Shown here: one piece after another, positions 45,232-57,554 of the stretch
How positions within the stretch are numbered: position 1 is the stretch's first letter
Layout of the letters: the number at the start of each line of letters is the position of its first letter
Assembly (NCBI GenBank): GCA_022496805.1
Contig: CM040087.1
Span: forward strand, 33,256,253 to 33,320,252
DNA length: 64,000 bases
DNA from: Pohlia nutans
Lineage: Eukaryota; Streptophyta; Bryopsida; Bryales; Mniaceae
Direction of reading: 5' to 3'
Notes under the pieces: model-generated
Told to the model about the DNA's origin: nothing
The model's input: the letters and a program-made list of their open reading frames with translations, nothing else
Databases searched by the model: none
Translations under genes and position numbers: made by a program

Positions 45232-46953
45232 TTTACTCGGAAGTTTACCTTCCTTTTTGCTCTACTTCTAATCTCTCTATTGAACTATAATTGGATTGAA
45301 TAGTGTTGTGTTTTAGATTGTCTCATCGTGGTCCATGAGTTTGGAGCTTTGGTGGAAGGTGTGGAAGTCATAGCGAGGTGTGGAAAATAATGACAGTGCC
45401 TTGTTTTAGATTGTCTCCCAACTCATCATAGACTAGTTTTTGGTCTATTTATATTTCAATACATGGTAGCTTTATTTTATCTCGAACTTTGATTCGTTGT
45501 GCAGTTGTAAGCTAATTTTGCTTCACGTACGAGCTTCACCGTACCTCTTTAATGTCACATCCTAAGCCCCAAAATGCATGTGATAAGTACTATTGTCCCT
45601 CTCTATTATGACATGCATGGATTTTTCTACAATTTTTCATTTTTTGAACAGGTGGCACCATTGAAACAAACTTTGTAGCACTTTCATTTAGATTTCATAT
45701 TAAACCATCACAATTGAGAATTTTTTCAATGTGACTGATGAGAATTTGCTAAATTGGATGAATATTACAGCCATAAAGGAATGAGTTTTTGGCCCAAATT
45801 TAATTCTTTCTAAAATTAATTTTACTTATGGCTATATTTCTCTGGCTAAAAACGGTTGATGACATGTTTCGGGAGTCCTACCTTTGGGGTGCACTCTTTA
45901 TTAAAACTTGGAATCGCATACGTTCATGAGCCTTTTTTAAATGTTCACTGTATACCTTAGAATATTCTTATATTTGTTCATGTATACCGTAATATAAATA
46001 TACAACACTATTTTTAGCCCTGAATATGCTTTTTGTATGCGTAAATAGTACAGTAGTGTTCAAATTAATCTCCCTTCTTTTTCACTCACGTGATTCTTCA
46101 CACACATAAAAGAGTGCACTTTCCAGGCCCTATCTTCAAGGTGACAAGCATGGATTATTCACATAAATGACTTGTCATAAATGGATAGAAACTTCGCCCC
46201 CTTTTTGAGGCCAACGTGAATAAAGAGTTTATTTGTTTTGACAACGAGCCAATGCCTACATGAAAAAGGGCCATTGGTGCAAGACTACTCTCCCCTTCCA
46301 AGAATATACACTTTTTAACTTTTCACATGTGTATTCATTGAAACAATAACATCATTATATTATGGATTTTCATTGTATGAAGGGTACTAGATCATTGTGT
46401 ATGGAGTTTTGTGACATTGGGACAATGTATCATTGTATGTAATTGTACTGTAGAGGTACTTGGAGGTTAGAGGGGTCAAGAATGGGTTTAAGAATGTACC
46501 CTTTTCGCACTCGTTGAATTCTTTTTTATCACTAATTTTTTGTAACATAATAAAATGTAAAATTTTGGTGTACTTCTTTTATAGGGTTTGGTGAGGATAT
46601 GATTTAGAAAAGATGGTATTGGTTGCAAAGGTTTTGATCTATTTAGTGTCCAAGATAACATGGGAAATTTGTTGAATATATCTTTTACAAAGGTCTAACT
46701 TGTCCATTGAAAAGGTTTTGTTATTATAATTTCAAAGTGGACTTACAAAATTGGGTTGATATTTTCTCTATAAATATTGTTTTGTGTTGTTTATTGTGAT
46801 TTTTGTAATAAGTGGAGTGGAGATGTTCTTTGCTAGCAACCAATATTAAGACTAGTTGACATTCAAATGTTCAAACTAGCTTTGATTATAAGCTAGTTAC
46901 AATTTAGTAATGTAATTGGTCAAAACTTAGAAGATTGTTTTTGAGGACTTTAA
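45232..46953. other. AT-rich intergenic DNA
   Basis: No gene. A diverged copy of the GATAGAAAC unit is at about 46180-46310 (GGATAGAAACTTCG...ACTACTCTCCCC). GTGCACTCTT near 45890 has an inverted partner near 46112. Confidence 0.4.
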
Positions 46954-47885
46954 CCCCTAAAGGACCACAACTATGATTCTCTCCAAATGTTCCAAAGCTG
47001 CCTAAAAGTACCCCTTTTCATAAAAAGGAAAATATTTTTTGATCTAAAACCTTTTTGACCAATTCAACAACAAGATATTTCAATCAACTTGAATTTATTA
47101 GCACCTACAAATTTTCAACCATTTAATATTCTTCAATAGTAAGATTATAAGCTACAAAGTTGGTTGCACTTTGTTTTTTTGGGCCGATGCCGCAAGTTTG
47201 AAACTTTCTAAAAATGCCCAAAATTAGTAAAATAAATTTGGCAATTGTGTATAGGGGATGTTAGCTCATTAGAGTTATCCTTAAAGTCACCTTGTTTTTG
47301 GATAAGATACCGTGAATTTTGCTTTAATGTACTCTTATTTTTTCACCCCAAATAATTAAAAGGTAGGGAAGAGCTTAGTGGTCTCTCATTATTAGGTGCG
47401 TAAGAGCTTGGTGGTCTCTAAACTCAAGGGAAACTAGTTTAGCCGTCAAAAAAGACAGCTAAACTAGTTTTCCATGAGTTTGAAGACCACCAAGCTCTTA
47501 CACACCTAATAATGAGAGACCACTAAGCTCTTCCCTACCTTTTAACTATTTGGGGTGAACAAATAAGAATACATTAATGCAAAATTCACGGTATTTTATT
47601 TAAACACAAGGTGACTTTAAGGATAACTCTATTGTCTACAAAAATTTAAATGTATTGCTCATTGTATGAAAAATTTCAGGAGTTGCCCGCAATTAGGTTT
47701 TTCAATTTGGTTGACTAAATTCCCACATTCTACTTGTGATTGGTCCATTGAATATTTAATGTGCACCTTTGATGTATGAGGGACCTCCAAGGGTGTGGGA
47801 GCGTGAGTGCAAGGGCTCTTCAAATGTAAATGAATAATTTGAGCGAGTCATCTCTAGCGTGTAGGAGTGGAGATGCTCTTAGGGG
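46954..47885. mobile_element. TTAA-flanked element, 932 bp, containing a nested foldback MITE
   Basis: TTAA at 46950-46953 and 47886-47889; ends CCCCTAAAGGACCAC and GCTCTTAGGGG. The foldback 47271-47630 is inserted within it, so the original element was about 570 bp. Confidence 0.6.
47271..47630. mobile_element. Foldback MITE, 360 bp, with 3-bp target duplication ATT
   Basis: Nearly perfect palindrome with arms of about 175 bp. Ends AGAGTTATCCTTAAAGTCAC and its inverse; flanked by ATT at 47268-47270 and 47631-47633. Same family as 36505-37174, which has a different duplicated triplet, AGT. Confidence 0.9.
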
Positions 47886-47889
47886 TTAA

Positions 47890-49525
47890 AAGTGATCTTG
47901 AATGTCCATTTCAATAGTAGGGTATTCAAATCTACTTATTATGAAAGATTGAGCTAGGGATGCTTTCAGGAAATGGACGCTTTTAGATATGGTTACCTTA
48001 CATCATATCAGCAAAAGGAATGCAAAACCTAAGAGGCTGATCGAGTTGATGATGCATTGTTGCTCATGTTACGCATATCTCCTTCTCATATGAAAGCCAA
48101 CAACACTCCCATGAAAAGGGTTGGAATTAAATGCCACATCACGTGAAGCGGGCCTAATTTTCATGATATATGTCAGCACCTGCAGGCGCTGCTGGCACCC
48201 ACCATTGCCTGCCTGCCTTCCTGCCTGCCTCATGAGATCCATAATTGAATTGGGAGGGTTGGCGGTAAAATCTCCTGCCAGGCAGATGTGCACGAGGACT
48301 TCAATATTTGCTACTCTAAGGGCCGCTTCACACTATGGCGAGAGGTTCGTCACAGTCCAAACCTAGACTGTCCAAAGTCTTGGGTTGAAAATATATATTA
48401 AATTGAGATTATGATTATTTTATTAGGAAAAATGGACTGCCTCTTGAGAAAGAATTGGGTTTTCATTCTCAACTGACCACTGTTCGGGAAGAACCGGCGA
48501 GGTTGATTTTTTGAAATAGCTTGGTTCAATCTCAAGAATAGAGGCAAAAAACCAAACTAAATGACTAAAAATTAGTTATATTTGGTATTTATAGAAGAAT
48601 TATATGGGATTTATTCTCAAATAACAGATTGGTTTGGTCATATAAAGGAAATTGATTGGTTGGCTCATGAAGTATCCCGAACACTGTAGCCGACTGAAAG
48701 GCCTCTTTCCATGCAAATTCGGGCTAGTCTTAATAATGAGCTCTCCACTGATAAAAAACGCAAACCCCTTCGATAGAGCAATCCATTAGTTGAAATTAAA
48801 AACTCTCCACAAAGCAACCAATCACATAGCACACCAATGGCATAGTGATGTGGGTGACTTTGCAAGTGGCTGCTTTCAACGCTCAACGAGCATGGGTGAA
48901 AGTTGGAACCTCCATTTTTGTCTTTTAGCTGTATCCATTGGCTCATATGGAAGCCCGCCCTAATTCTACCTCGAGAGCTAATTGCATTAGTGCCAAAAGT
49001 TGCAACAAGCGCTACCATTGTGCAGGCACTTTGGAGGGCGATGACTTTGAGATGCCGATTTCCGGCTTTCTTGCAACCTAATCGACTAGTGAACTCGAAC
49101 ATTTAGCCATAGTATGAACCACCCTTAAAGGTAGGCCATCCTATTTGTACCATAATTTGAAAGTCACCCTATTTATACCACTATATATCAATAGTGTACA
49201 TATCAAAAATTTAAACGTAAAACATTTAATACATAGTAATTACAAAGTAATACAAATAGTCACATGACACCAATAGGATGGTTTATCTAAATTACTATGT
49301 AATCTCATGATCCTATCAAACTTGGATCTAAACTAAACTTAGCTTATAAAAATTCTTGACACATTTTGATCGCTAGATTGTGTACAAAATGGAAAACAAT
49401 CTATTGTATAATACATATCATGTACACTACGCACAAGTAAGCATGATCTTTCCGTCAAAATTATCGTGCCAAACTTTGGCCAAGCCAACTTGGTAAGTAT
49501 TATAACCTCCATTATCCACTAAGTA
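47890..49525. other. Intergenic DNA, no gene called
   Basis: Contains a GCCTGCCT run near 48209-48228 and a 145-codon minus-strand frame at 48665-49102 without recognisable similarity. No splice or promoter logic supports a gene. Confidence 0.35.
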
Positions 49526-49922
49526 CTTTAGGTTGGTAGCACCTTGGGCAAAAATGAATTGCTAAAATTTATGCCCAATTTTAAAGAAATTTCAACACAT
49601 ACTTGCCTAAATAAAAAATAATTAAATTTGGAAATGCCCAAATCATGAAAATTTATAGAAAATTTATCACCCAGTTTAAGTTTAAAAAAACAAAAAAAAA
49701 CAAAATGACTCATTTCATTTTCATGATTTGAAAGAAAGTAATGAATGAAAGATTTCATATTGTCCATCATATTTAACATTTACACTATGACGTGCATAAT
49801 TTTTTTAAATCAAATTTGAAAATGCTCAAATGAGGCAAATCTTGTTTCTTTTTGTTCCACACTTTTTTCCAAATTTTATTAATAATTGGGTATTGAAGTA
49901 CGCAAGGTGCTACCAACCTAAA
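49526..49922. mobile_element. MITE with TTTAGGTTGGTAGCACCTTG inverted ends, about 397 bp
   Basis: The left end near 49526 and the inverse at 49902-49922 (CAAGGTGCTACCAACCTAAA) match over about 20 bp. A decayed relative is at 27095-27380. No target duplication is clear. Confidence 0.65.
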
Positions 49923-50038
49923 ATAGTGTGAAATTTTATATTGAACATAGCAATTGACATCTATTTTAAGAAATCTATTTGGTACTAACCCTACCTTTTA
50001 CCTATGGTAGTAATAATAAACAACCAAAGGGAAATTAA

Positions 50039-50266
50039 CATCCAAAGGACCAAGAAGCCCAAATTGAGCCTCATGTTTTTTATAGCAATTTTGAATAGGT
50101 CCTATATAGACTTCCTTTTATTCAAATTTATTTTTCTTTTGATCAATACGTGTAGAATTCTTCATTGATTCTAGTGATACAAAATATGGTCTTATCTAAA
50201 TTACATATTTCACAATATGGTCGATTGAATTTGTCATTTTAAAACTACAAACTCTCAATCTTTAGT
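50039..50266. mobile_element. TTAA-type MITE, 228 bp
   Basis: TTAA at 50035-50038 and 50267-50270; same family as 28659-28871, with decayed ends. It shares the right TTAA with the next element. Confidence 0.65.
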
Positions 50267-50270
50267 TTAA

Positions 50271-50907
50271 CCCCTAAATGCCTACAACCCTCTCTTCAGA
50301 ATTGGAGAATTGTAAAAATACATTATAAAATGTAATATTTTGAACTTGATGTATGAATAAAAGTTGAACATTATGAAACTTAGATTATATCCATACCGGT
50401 TAAATCTAAAATTGCAATCACCAATATTTTTTAATAAAATTTGAAACTTAAAACTCAAATTATTTTTAATTTGATCACGAATAAGATATGGACAATCTAT
50501 GAATGAAATTTGTTGTGATGGGTTGAAATGTAATACTTGAAGTGTAGTGATTTTTAGAGATTTTTTGGTTCCTTAATTTCATAAGCTGGTTTTTTCAAAG
50601 AGCACTTTTGAGCTAAGATCTTAGAATTTGTACCACTAGTAGAAAAGGTGGCGCTGCCAAGGGAGATGCCCAGGTAAGTAGTGCCCAATTCCATGCATGT
50701 CTCTAGGGAGCGCCACCTTTTCTTCTAGTGCACTGCAGCATGAAACGAGGCATAAAATTTCACGAATCATCCCCTTTCAAATCACATGCATGAAGCTATC
50801 ATATTACCATAGAATTTTGTAGTATTTTTTTTCCTTACTGAAAGTGCACAACAGATGAGAAACGTGGATGAAATCTGTACATCGTCCAAAAAATGGACAG
50901 TTGGGCA
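50271..50907. mobile_element. TTAA-type MITE with a nested CACTA MITE
   Basis: Starts CCCCTAAATGCCTAC after the shared TTAA. It follows the 24236-24813 family to about 50907, where the end is degraded. The interruption at 50634-50730 is a CACTA MITE. Confidence 0.7.
50634..50730. mobile_element. CACTA-type MITE, 97 bp, nested in a TTAA element
   Basis: Ends CACTAGTAGAAAAGGTGG and CCACCTTTTCTTCTAGTG; flanks TAC and CAC differ by one base from a 3-bp duplication. The host families at 24236 and 34128 lack it. Confidence 0.8.
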
Positions 50908-51220
50908 GGGCGGTCGACTTCGTCACAGTCAAACATCACGGACTTGGATGGGTAATAAGGTACTCTCACTGATGGATCCATGGAGGAAGGAGTACTACTG
51001 CATGCGTGAATTAATGACCCTGAAAACGACACCTGTCCTTGCCTAACGACTCTGACTGTCAAATAGTTCGTTCGTACTTGGTATCACATGCACGACTCAA
51101 TTGACATGGAAATGACACTAGCTGGTAACAGAAAAGCATTTCACATGGAAATGCTAGGTGCTAATTTATATTCACATGTGACAAAATACACCCCAGGACT
51201 GCGGGACAACCGATGCTTAA

Positions 51221-52566
51221 CCCCTAAACGTCCAACCATCCAGAAAGTGGATGATAGATAAAATCAATATGTTTAGCATTATTTTTAGATATCAACTTCC
51301 AAAAGGTTGTAGGAAAAAAATGTTGTATTACATTAAATTTTTGTTCATAATCCTCACATAGTTAGGAATAAAAAATCATTTGAATTGATAACAGTGGAAT
51401 GTCATTCTTGAATCACTAATCCAATAATCCCTCATTCAACTATGTGTATTCAAGCAATGGCTCAAGATTCTATATATGTAATCACTAGCTAGCCTTTAAT
51501 TGCATGCAAGGAAATAATGTCTCCAAAATTCATCAATTTTTTCTTGGCAATTGATAGTGTGCTCTTCTGGTTCCCATGTAGCATATTCTTTTGGATATCC
51601 CTTCCAAAGCACATAATATTCCATCTTACACCTGTAAACATGTCTTGACATTCTAACTGTTTTCTTTCTTGCATTCAATATTTTTTCCACCACCCACTCA
51701 TTATTTTCATGATCATATAGTTCGTTAATATCAACTCCATTTGGACTCTTTTTGATACTTGTTGGTGGAGAATCCCAAAGCAAACTAGTTTGTGCATTGT
51801 GTTCCATCGTTGACAAAATTTAATTGTAACGTTTTTTTCAATAGTGCAAAAGTGATCTATATCTAATCCCTTTATGTGATATATTCAAAATACAATAATA
51901 AGAAATCTATATTTGTACAAAGTATATAAATTTTTATAATAGTCTATATTCACCACATAGGAAATAACTTCAATAATGAATTGATCCAACCTTTATATCA
52001 TTTTCATCTTTTCCTTTAATAGTAAAAGTTAATTTGAATGTAAAAGAGAGATGATCATAAAATAAAGTAAAATAAACTAAACTACTTTAAAAGAAAACAT
52101 CTTGAAAATAAAGTAAAAGCATGTAAAGATATTCAAATTGTATTAACATCAAACAATTGATATTGGATTTTAGCTACTTTCTAATAAAAAAACATTTTTA
52201 AGATTGTTATGGATTACCAAAAAAAAATTGATTGACCTTACATTGACTCATGTAAGAAAAAAATGAATGTTCATAGCAAAATATTTTATTTTAATAAAAA
52301 AGAAAGGGAATAGTTGAAAATGTTTTTAATGCACTAAAATTTAAAATATATAAAAAGAAATTGCACTATTTTGTAATTTATAGTTTTAATGAATCACTCT
52401 AAATTACAATTATGATAATAAAATATGATTTTAACCATACAAACAATCTGTTATCTTTGTGATTTGTATATTGTTTTTTTACAACTTCAACAAACTTAAA
52501 AAATCTTATAGATATAAAATATTTTTCCATGTTATATTTATAGAAAATTTTCTGACTTTTTAGAGG
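51221..52566. mobile_element. Candidate 1.35-kb TTAA-ended element carrying a chromodomain frame
   Basis: A clear left end CCCCTAAACGTCCAACCATCC follows TTAA at 51217-51220. The best right end in range is GACTTTTTAGAGG before TTAA at 52567-52570, which is imperfect. If correct, the chromodomain frame 51496-51816 lies inside it. Confidence 0.4.
51496..51816 (-). CDS. Chromodomain protein, 106 residues
   Basis: The frame starts MSTMEHNAQTSLLWDSPPTS and contains one chromodomain at about residues 40-99: NEWVVEKILNARKKT, then MEYYVLWKGYPKEYATWEPE, then EKIDEFWRHYF. The aromatic residues that form the methyl-lysine cage in HP1 (W in EWVVEK, W and Y in LWKGY) are kept. The loop between the first two strands is longer than in HP1. 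Such domains in plants occur in chromatin proteins and at the end of chromovirus integrases. No integrase or other retroelement sequence lies upstream. It could be a retroelement remnant or a small chromatin gene. Confidence 0.65.
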   Translation of the reverse strand: MSTMEHNAQTSLLWDSPPTSIKKSPNGVDINELYDHENNEWVVEKILNARKKTVRMSRHVYRCKMEYYVLWKGYPKEYATWEPEEHTINCQEKIDEFWRHYFLACN

Positions 52567-52570
52567 TTAA

Positions 52571-55020
52571 AACAAATCAATAGAACCACGGCTACTTGAA
52601 ACATCGACATAAATGAAAGTCATTACCTATCATACTCTTTGAAATTACTTATGTGATGTTGCTTTTCATAACACAATAATAGTCTTTCATCACATACTAT
52701 TCTTTCAATATTATCCTATCAATGATATCTTTTCAATATTATTGAAAGTGTATAATTAAAAGAATATTATTAACTCCTAATGCTCCAAGTCACAATTTTC
52801 TGGTTGTTGCCCTTTATTAGGAGCTAAGTGAAGTCATAAAAATACAATTTAAAAAAGAATTATAAAAAGAATTCAAGTTAAAATCCACTTAATAATTCCT
52901 TGAATTATGCCAATCCAAGTTAAACTTCACTTAGGGGAAGTTTTCAAAAAACACCTCTACATTGTCCAAAGTTACAAAATTTACTATTTGAAGAAAGTGA
53001 TTTTCTTTTCATCAATAACATGATTAGACAAAACCTCATCGAATTATGCTTGATCAAAGTTTAGTTGACTTCATCATATGCTATGTATATCTTGATTATT
53101 ATAAGAAATAAACATCTCTAATAAATGAATTGGGAAATTTTGGAACGGGATAATATTAATTTTTTGCTAAAACATCATTTAGGAGCTCAAAATACCATTT
53201 TTTGACTTCAAAGCCTTCTCAAAGCCTCTTTGACCTTTATCAATCAAAGCATAAAAAAAGTTACCTATGTAGTTTCACCATGCGTTCAATTTTTCAATTT
53301 TTAAAGCAACATCTAAGTTTTGGTTGAACAATCATATTGAGGACATTGTACCCGTCATAAACACCCACACCTATAATTTTCCCATTTGTCATGTTTTCCC
53401 ATTTTGTTTCGCATTGCGGTCAATCACCTCATGTATGAAGATCCAAATAATACATACAATTTTGAAAAAATGAGAAAGAAGAAAGGAAACTTCTCAATTG
53501 ATTCATATCATTGATCAGTATATTATTGCAAGGTGGCTGGAAAACAAATTTATTTTAACCCCTATAAGGAATTTTGAGTTGTTGAGCCGTGCAAATAGAG
53601 GGTGAGCAACAAAGAGATCCTAGCATATCTTTCCATGACACCTTCAAATTGCGTAAAACGTTTTGCATATGAGGATCATCATGATTTCTACGCAGGGTAA
53701 AAAATTCAGAATTTTTGGAGCATTTTTGAACAATCCAATTTCAGCATATGTAAAAATACACTGAACCCCCACGGTCCTTTAGTGATTGAATTCCTCATTT
53801 AGTTCTATGAAGGCATCAGTTTAACTTTTAGTGATCAGGGTACTATAGCTTGGTGCACTAGATTTCAATGGATTTTCCCACCATGATTGATACTACCATA
53901 AATAGAACAGATTAGATTAGAAAATAAATGTACAATTGTACTCTCATATGAAGTAGAGTCAGTTTCCAAAATTAAAAAATCATCCAACGGTGGAATTGTA
54001 AGATTATAATATGTCTTTGAACTATATAATACACACTCAAAAATGAGATTTTGAAGGGTGTGTGACTTCAAATTTAAATACAGTATGGGTTAAATTTTCA
54101 AAAATGAAAGTGAAGAGGTTCAACAATGACCTGTCAACACACATAATTATTGTGGATTTTATAAGCTAGAGTGAATTATACATTGATAGTTAAAATATAA
54201 AAGGAGTTGGTACATTGATCAAGATTTGAATACATACACTAATGGGACATAAACAAGAGAGCACAATCCAAAAAAATAAAACAAGACAACAAACTTCTAA
54301 ACACAAGAAATACCGCAGTGTACATGTGTTTTATTTGTAAATATTTATTGTATTTTTAATATATTTGCAATATTTTTGTGTTTTGTTCTTAGGTATTTTG
54401 ATAGGTGCACAACTCAAAATTGAATTTTTCATTTTTTTTAAAGATGTGTTCTTATAAATCTCCAACTCTAAAGTTCACAATTCAAAAATCCAATTCTACG
54501 GATTTTCATTTATTTACATTTCCCCACTCGTAATAATTATATTATGATCACATAGGCACTAAATGGTTAAAACTTTTAATATATCCACATAGCATTTGCA
54601 ACCACAAACCTACCAAATAATTTATTTATTAGAATATTCCATATTTGAAAAATATATATTCTAGATAGTTGTCAAAATTATTGTTACATGTATATTAAGA
54701 AACTTCTGTTTTTAGTTTAGTTATTTTTGGGGGGCTCGTCTTGGTTTTAGAGTATGGTAGTAACAATTTTAGCCGTATTTGTAAGAAAAATTGAAAATGA
54801 CGGAAATTTTAGAGCCCTCTTCTTTACATCATGGAAATGCATCACAAAGCACTGAAGATACTCAATTTTTTTAGTTATGATTTATAAAGATCAATTTGAA
54901 TTATTATCTATGTAACTAAAAAAATTCATACTGTCATATGACTTCAATTTTACACGTGGCAACATAGCTGCAAGGTAGCAGAACCTCTAATAAATGGTTT
55001 TGAGTAATTTTGAAGAATAT
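52571..55020. other. AT-rich intergenic DNA with one truncated TTAA-type copy
   Basis: No gene. Apart from the repeat at 53559-53786, no recognised structure. Confidence 0.4.
53559..53786. mobile_element. Internally deleted TTAA-type MITE
   Basis: Begins CCCCTATAAGGAATTTTGAG after TTAA (53555-53558) and ends CACGGTCCTTTAGTG. Matches the two ends of the 31858-32432 subfamily but lacks most of its centre. Confidence 0.6.
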
Positions 55021-55024
55021 TTAA

Positions 55025-55603
55025 CCCCTAAACGTCACAGCGTCCAGAAACTGGACGACGAATGATTTCAAAGCCTTCTCACGTTCTCATCAACGCTTGG
55101 ATGATACTCATCCAATTTTTTGGAGATTCTTCACCAAGTTGTTGTCCTATCTAATGGCTGGATTTAGTCATACTAGAGTACATATTTTTCTAAAATTGCA
55201 AATGTAGAAGTATGTCAAGTCGTTGACCAAGCCAAAATTGCATTGACTCTAGTTCAAAGTGGAATCGTGAAAATGAGGTCATAAATTTAAGAAACACAAA
55301 AATTTCAAAGTATCACCACACTTAAGAGTATCTCATTTCAAACTCATTCCAAAAAAATTTACTCAAAAAATATTGAAATTTAGTTTGTAATCGAATTTAG
55401 AAGGAATTTTTAATTTTAACTTTCAAATTTTATAATTAAATATTGGTGATTGTATTAGTGAATCGAACCGTACGGATGGAATCTAAAATTCAAAATCTAG
55501 AACTTTCATATGTATATCAATTCCAGAATATTCTTCTAAATGGTAGTTTATAACGTTTTTTCTGAAATTGTCAATTCCAGGGACACCCTGGTACGTTAAG
55601 GGG
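55025..55603. mobile_element. TTAA-flanked MITE, 579 bp (uninterrupted reference copy)
   Basis: TTAA at 55021-55024 and 55604-55607; ends CCCCTAAACGTCACAGCGTCC and CTGGTACGTTAAGGGG. It lacks both insertions found in the relative at 9875-12310 and so shows their empty sites. Confidence 0.85.
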
Positions 55604-55607
55604 TTAA

Positions 55608-56602
55608 GGATGCATTTCAATGTCAGTTTAGAAATTTTGACTTTGAAAATTGAAAGTAATTACAAAAATTCTTATTTTTTGTAGTATAAGATTTTAAAAA
55701 TAAAAATAAAAATATGAATTATTTTGTATAAAGGAAAAAAAAATGTGTGATTGTAGTTTTAATTGTGTATGCAAAGGACCTTAAAGTAAAGGATTTTGTT
55801 GTCTTGAGCCTTCTTCAATTAGAAACTAGAATTTTCAATTTGACATCACTAAAGACAACTGCACTCATGATTAAATGTACATGTGATAACACAAGAGACA
55901 ATTTTTTGGGAAAAATCTCCAAAGGATGTAAGTGAGAGCTCTTCCTAACCAATAATGCAATTATCACCTCAACTTGGAAAAAACCACCATTGCCTTGCAT
56001 TGAAAGTGATAACTATGAAGAATATGAGGTGGAAAAAGTGTTTGATTCTTGGCAAAGGTGGGGTCAAGTGAAATATTTTATACATTGGTGTAGTTACAAC
56101 ATCAATGAGCACGTGGGAGTCAATGACAAATTTTGTTCAATGACAAGCCTCAAATTTCTTCTACTGTATTCTAACTAGTGGGACCCGTGCGGTTGAGCAC
56201 ATTGAGCTTGGGTTGTCTCCTCGACAGATTCTAGTGTGGAACGATCGAGTGAGACAAACCGAGCTGTATTGTATAATAGATAAATCAAGGTCTCTCAATG
56301 ATAGAATGACTTGGTAAATTCAAGGTGAAGCTCTTGTATTGGCATGGGGTAGAACTTCAAATGGTTTGTACAAGTTTGCCTATTGTACTCCTTTGCCACA
56401 AAATTCATTAGCGTGGGTGTGTCAATCATATGGACTGTTTGACCCCTTGGATTAGTTGTGATGCTTAAAAGCTAACCTTGATGGGAGTTTTTTAGGAGCC
56501 ACTCTATCAAAGTTACATGAGAGAGGAAGTTTGCATCCTATATAACGAGTACCAAAAGCATGCTCTCACTTGATACTAGGAATGATGTTTGCACACATTC
56601 AA
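55608..56602 (+). pseudogene. Decayed sequence with a second chromodomain remnant
   Basis: At about 56002-56130 the plus strand encodes DNYEEYEVEKVFDSWQRWGQ followed by VKYFIHWCSYN, which fits the first strands of a chromodomain (xEYEVEKIxD...xxYxVxWxxY). Upstream PPLPCIESD resembles the linker before chromodomains of retroelement integrases. The WEPE end is lost, and stops surround it. No other retroelement part was recognised. Confidence 0.5.
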
Positions 56603-56840
56603 CCCCTAATTGCCCAACTATGTATATTTTACATGATGTACAGATTTGGACTCCAATTTTTCATCCATCATGCACTTTTTGTAGTGTGGGTTTTTTTACT
56701 GAATTTTTTATGGAAAGTTAGCTTCATGCACATGTGATCTTGATTAAAAAGTGGTTGATTTGTGAAAATTTTATGCCTCCTTTCATGCCACATTGATCCA
56801 CCAAAAATTTCAAAGGTTACAATGTAAAAAATTTGGACCT
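56603..56840. mobile_element. Truncated TTAA-type MITE
   Basis: CCCCTAATTGCCCAACTATG at 56603 starts a copy of the 37305-37876 family that fades after about 240 bp. Confidence 0.55.
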
Positions 56841-57554
56841 ACTCAAAACTATTAAAAAAAAACATGTCCTAAGGTAACTACATCTAAAGGCGACCCTTTT
56901 CTAAAAGGGTCGCTAGCTCAATCTTTCATAATAAGTAGATTCTAACATCCTACTATTGATGAGAATGTACACAATCTGAACATTAGTTTTTAAGATCGCT
57001 TTAAGGTCAACCTATAGTCAACACTTTGGAAATCATAACTTATTCATATGGTGTTCAAATAATGCATGCTAAAGTGCATTGGAATCCTCTTGAACTTGCT
57101 ATTAAGACCCACTGAAAATATTTTCTGTTTTATGTGTGTAAGTAGGCTCAGTTCGTAAGGTGGACGCTCTAAGGTATAGTTACCTTATAGGGGTTACAAT
57201 ATATCCCCGGGTGAAAACTGATTAAACTGACTCTGATTAGATCTTTGCACAAGTACCCCAAGTTCCTAAAACCAAAGAAATCCATGCATGAACGATTCGC
57301 GCAAAGCATTCTTACAGGCTATCTAATCACCATCACATTGAGCGTGTACATTCCTTACTATACACTTGGACTTGATAATAAGAGTTGTATGACAGATAAC
57401 TTTTTTAATAAAGTTCCTTCCGTGAGTACAATTGCTAGAAATCACCAAACTCAAATTCCAGACATTCTGTGACTCTCAAGCAACTTACTGTGCATGTGAC
57501 AATGTACAGTTGTGCAAATAATACCGATATGTAGATTATAGAAAACATCACAAT
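56841..57554. other. 3' flank of the presequence protease gene
   Basis: Contains an imperfect inverted GCGACCCTTTTCTAAAAGGGTCGC-like palindrome near 56889-56912 and otherwise unassigned sequence; the end nearest 57555 is probably the PreP 3' untranslated region. Confidence 0.4.

Noticed and set aside
48665..49102. 145-codon minus-strand frame as a retroelement protein
   Set aside because: I looked for RNase H, integrase and reverse transcriptase motifs and saw none.
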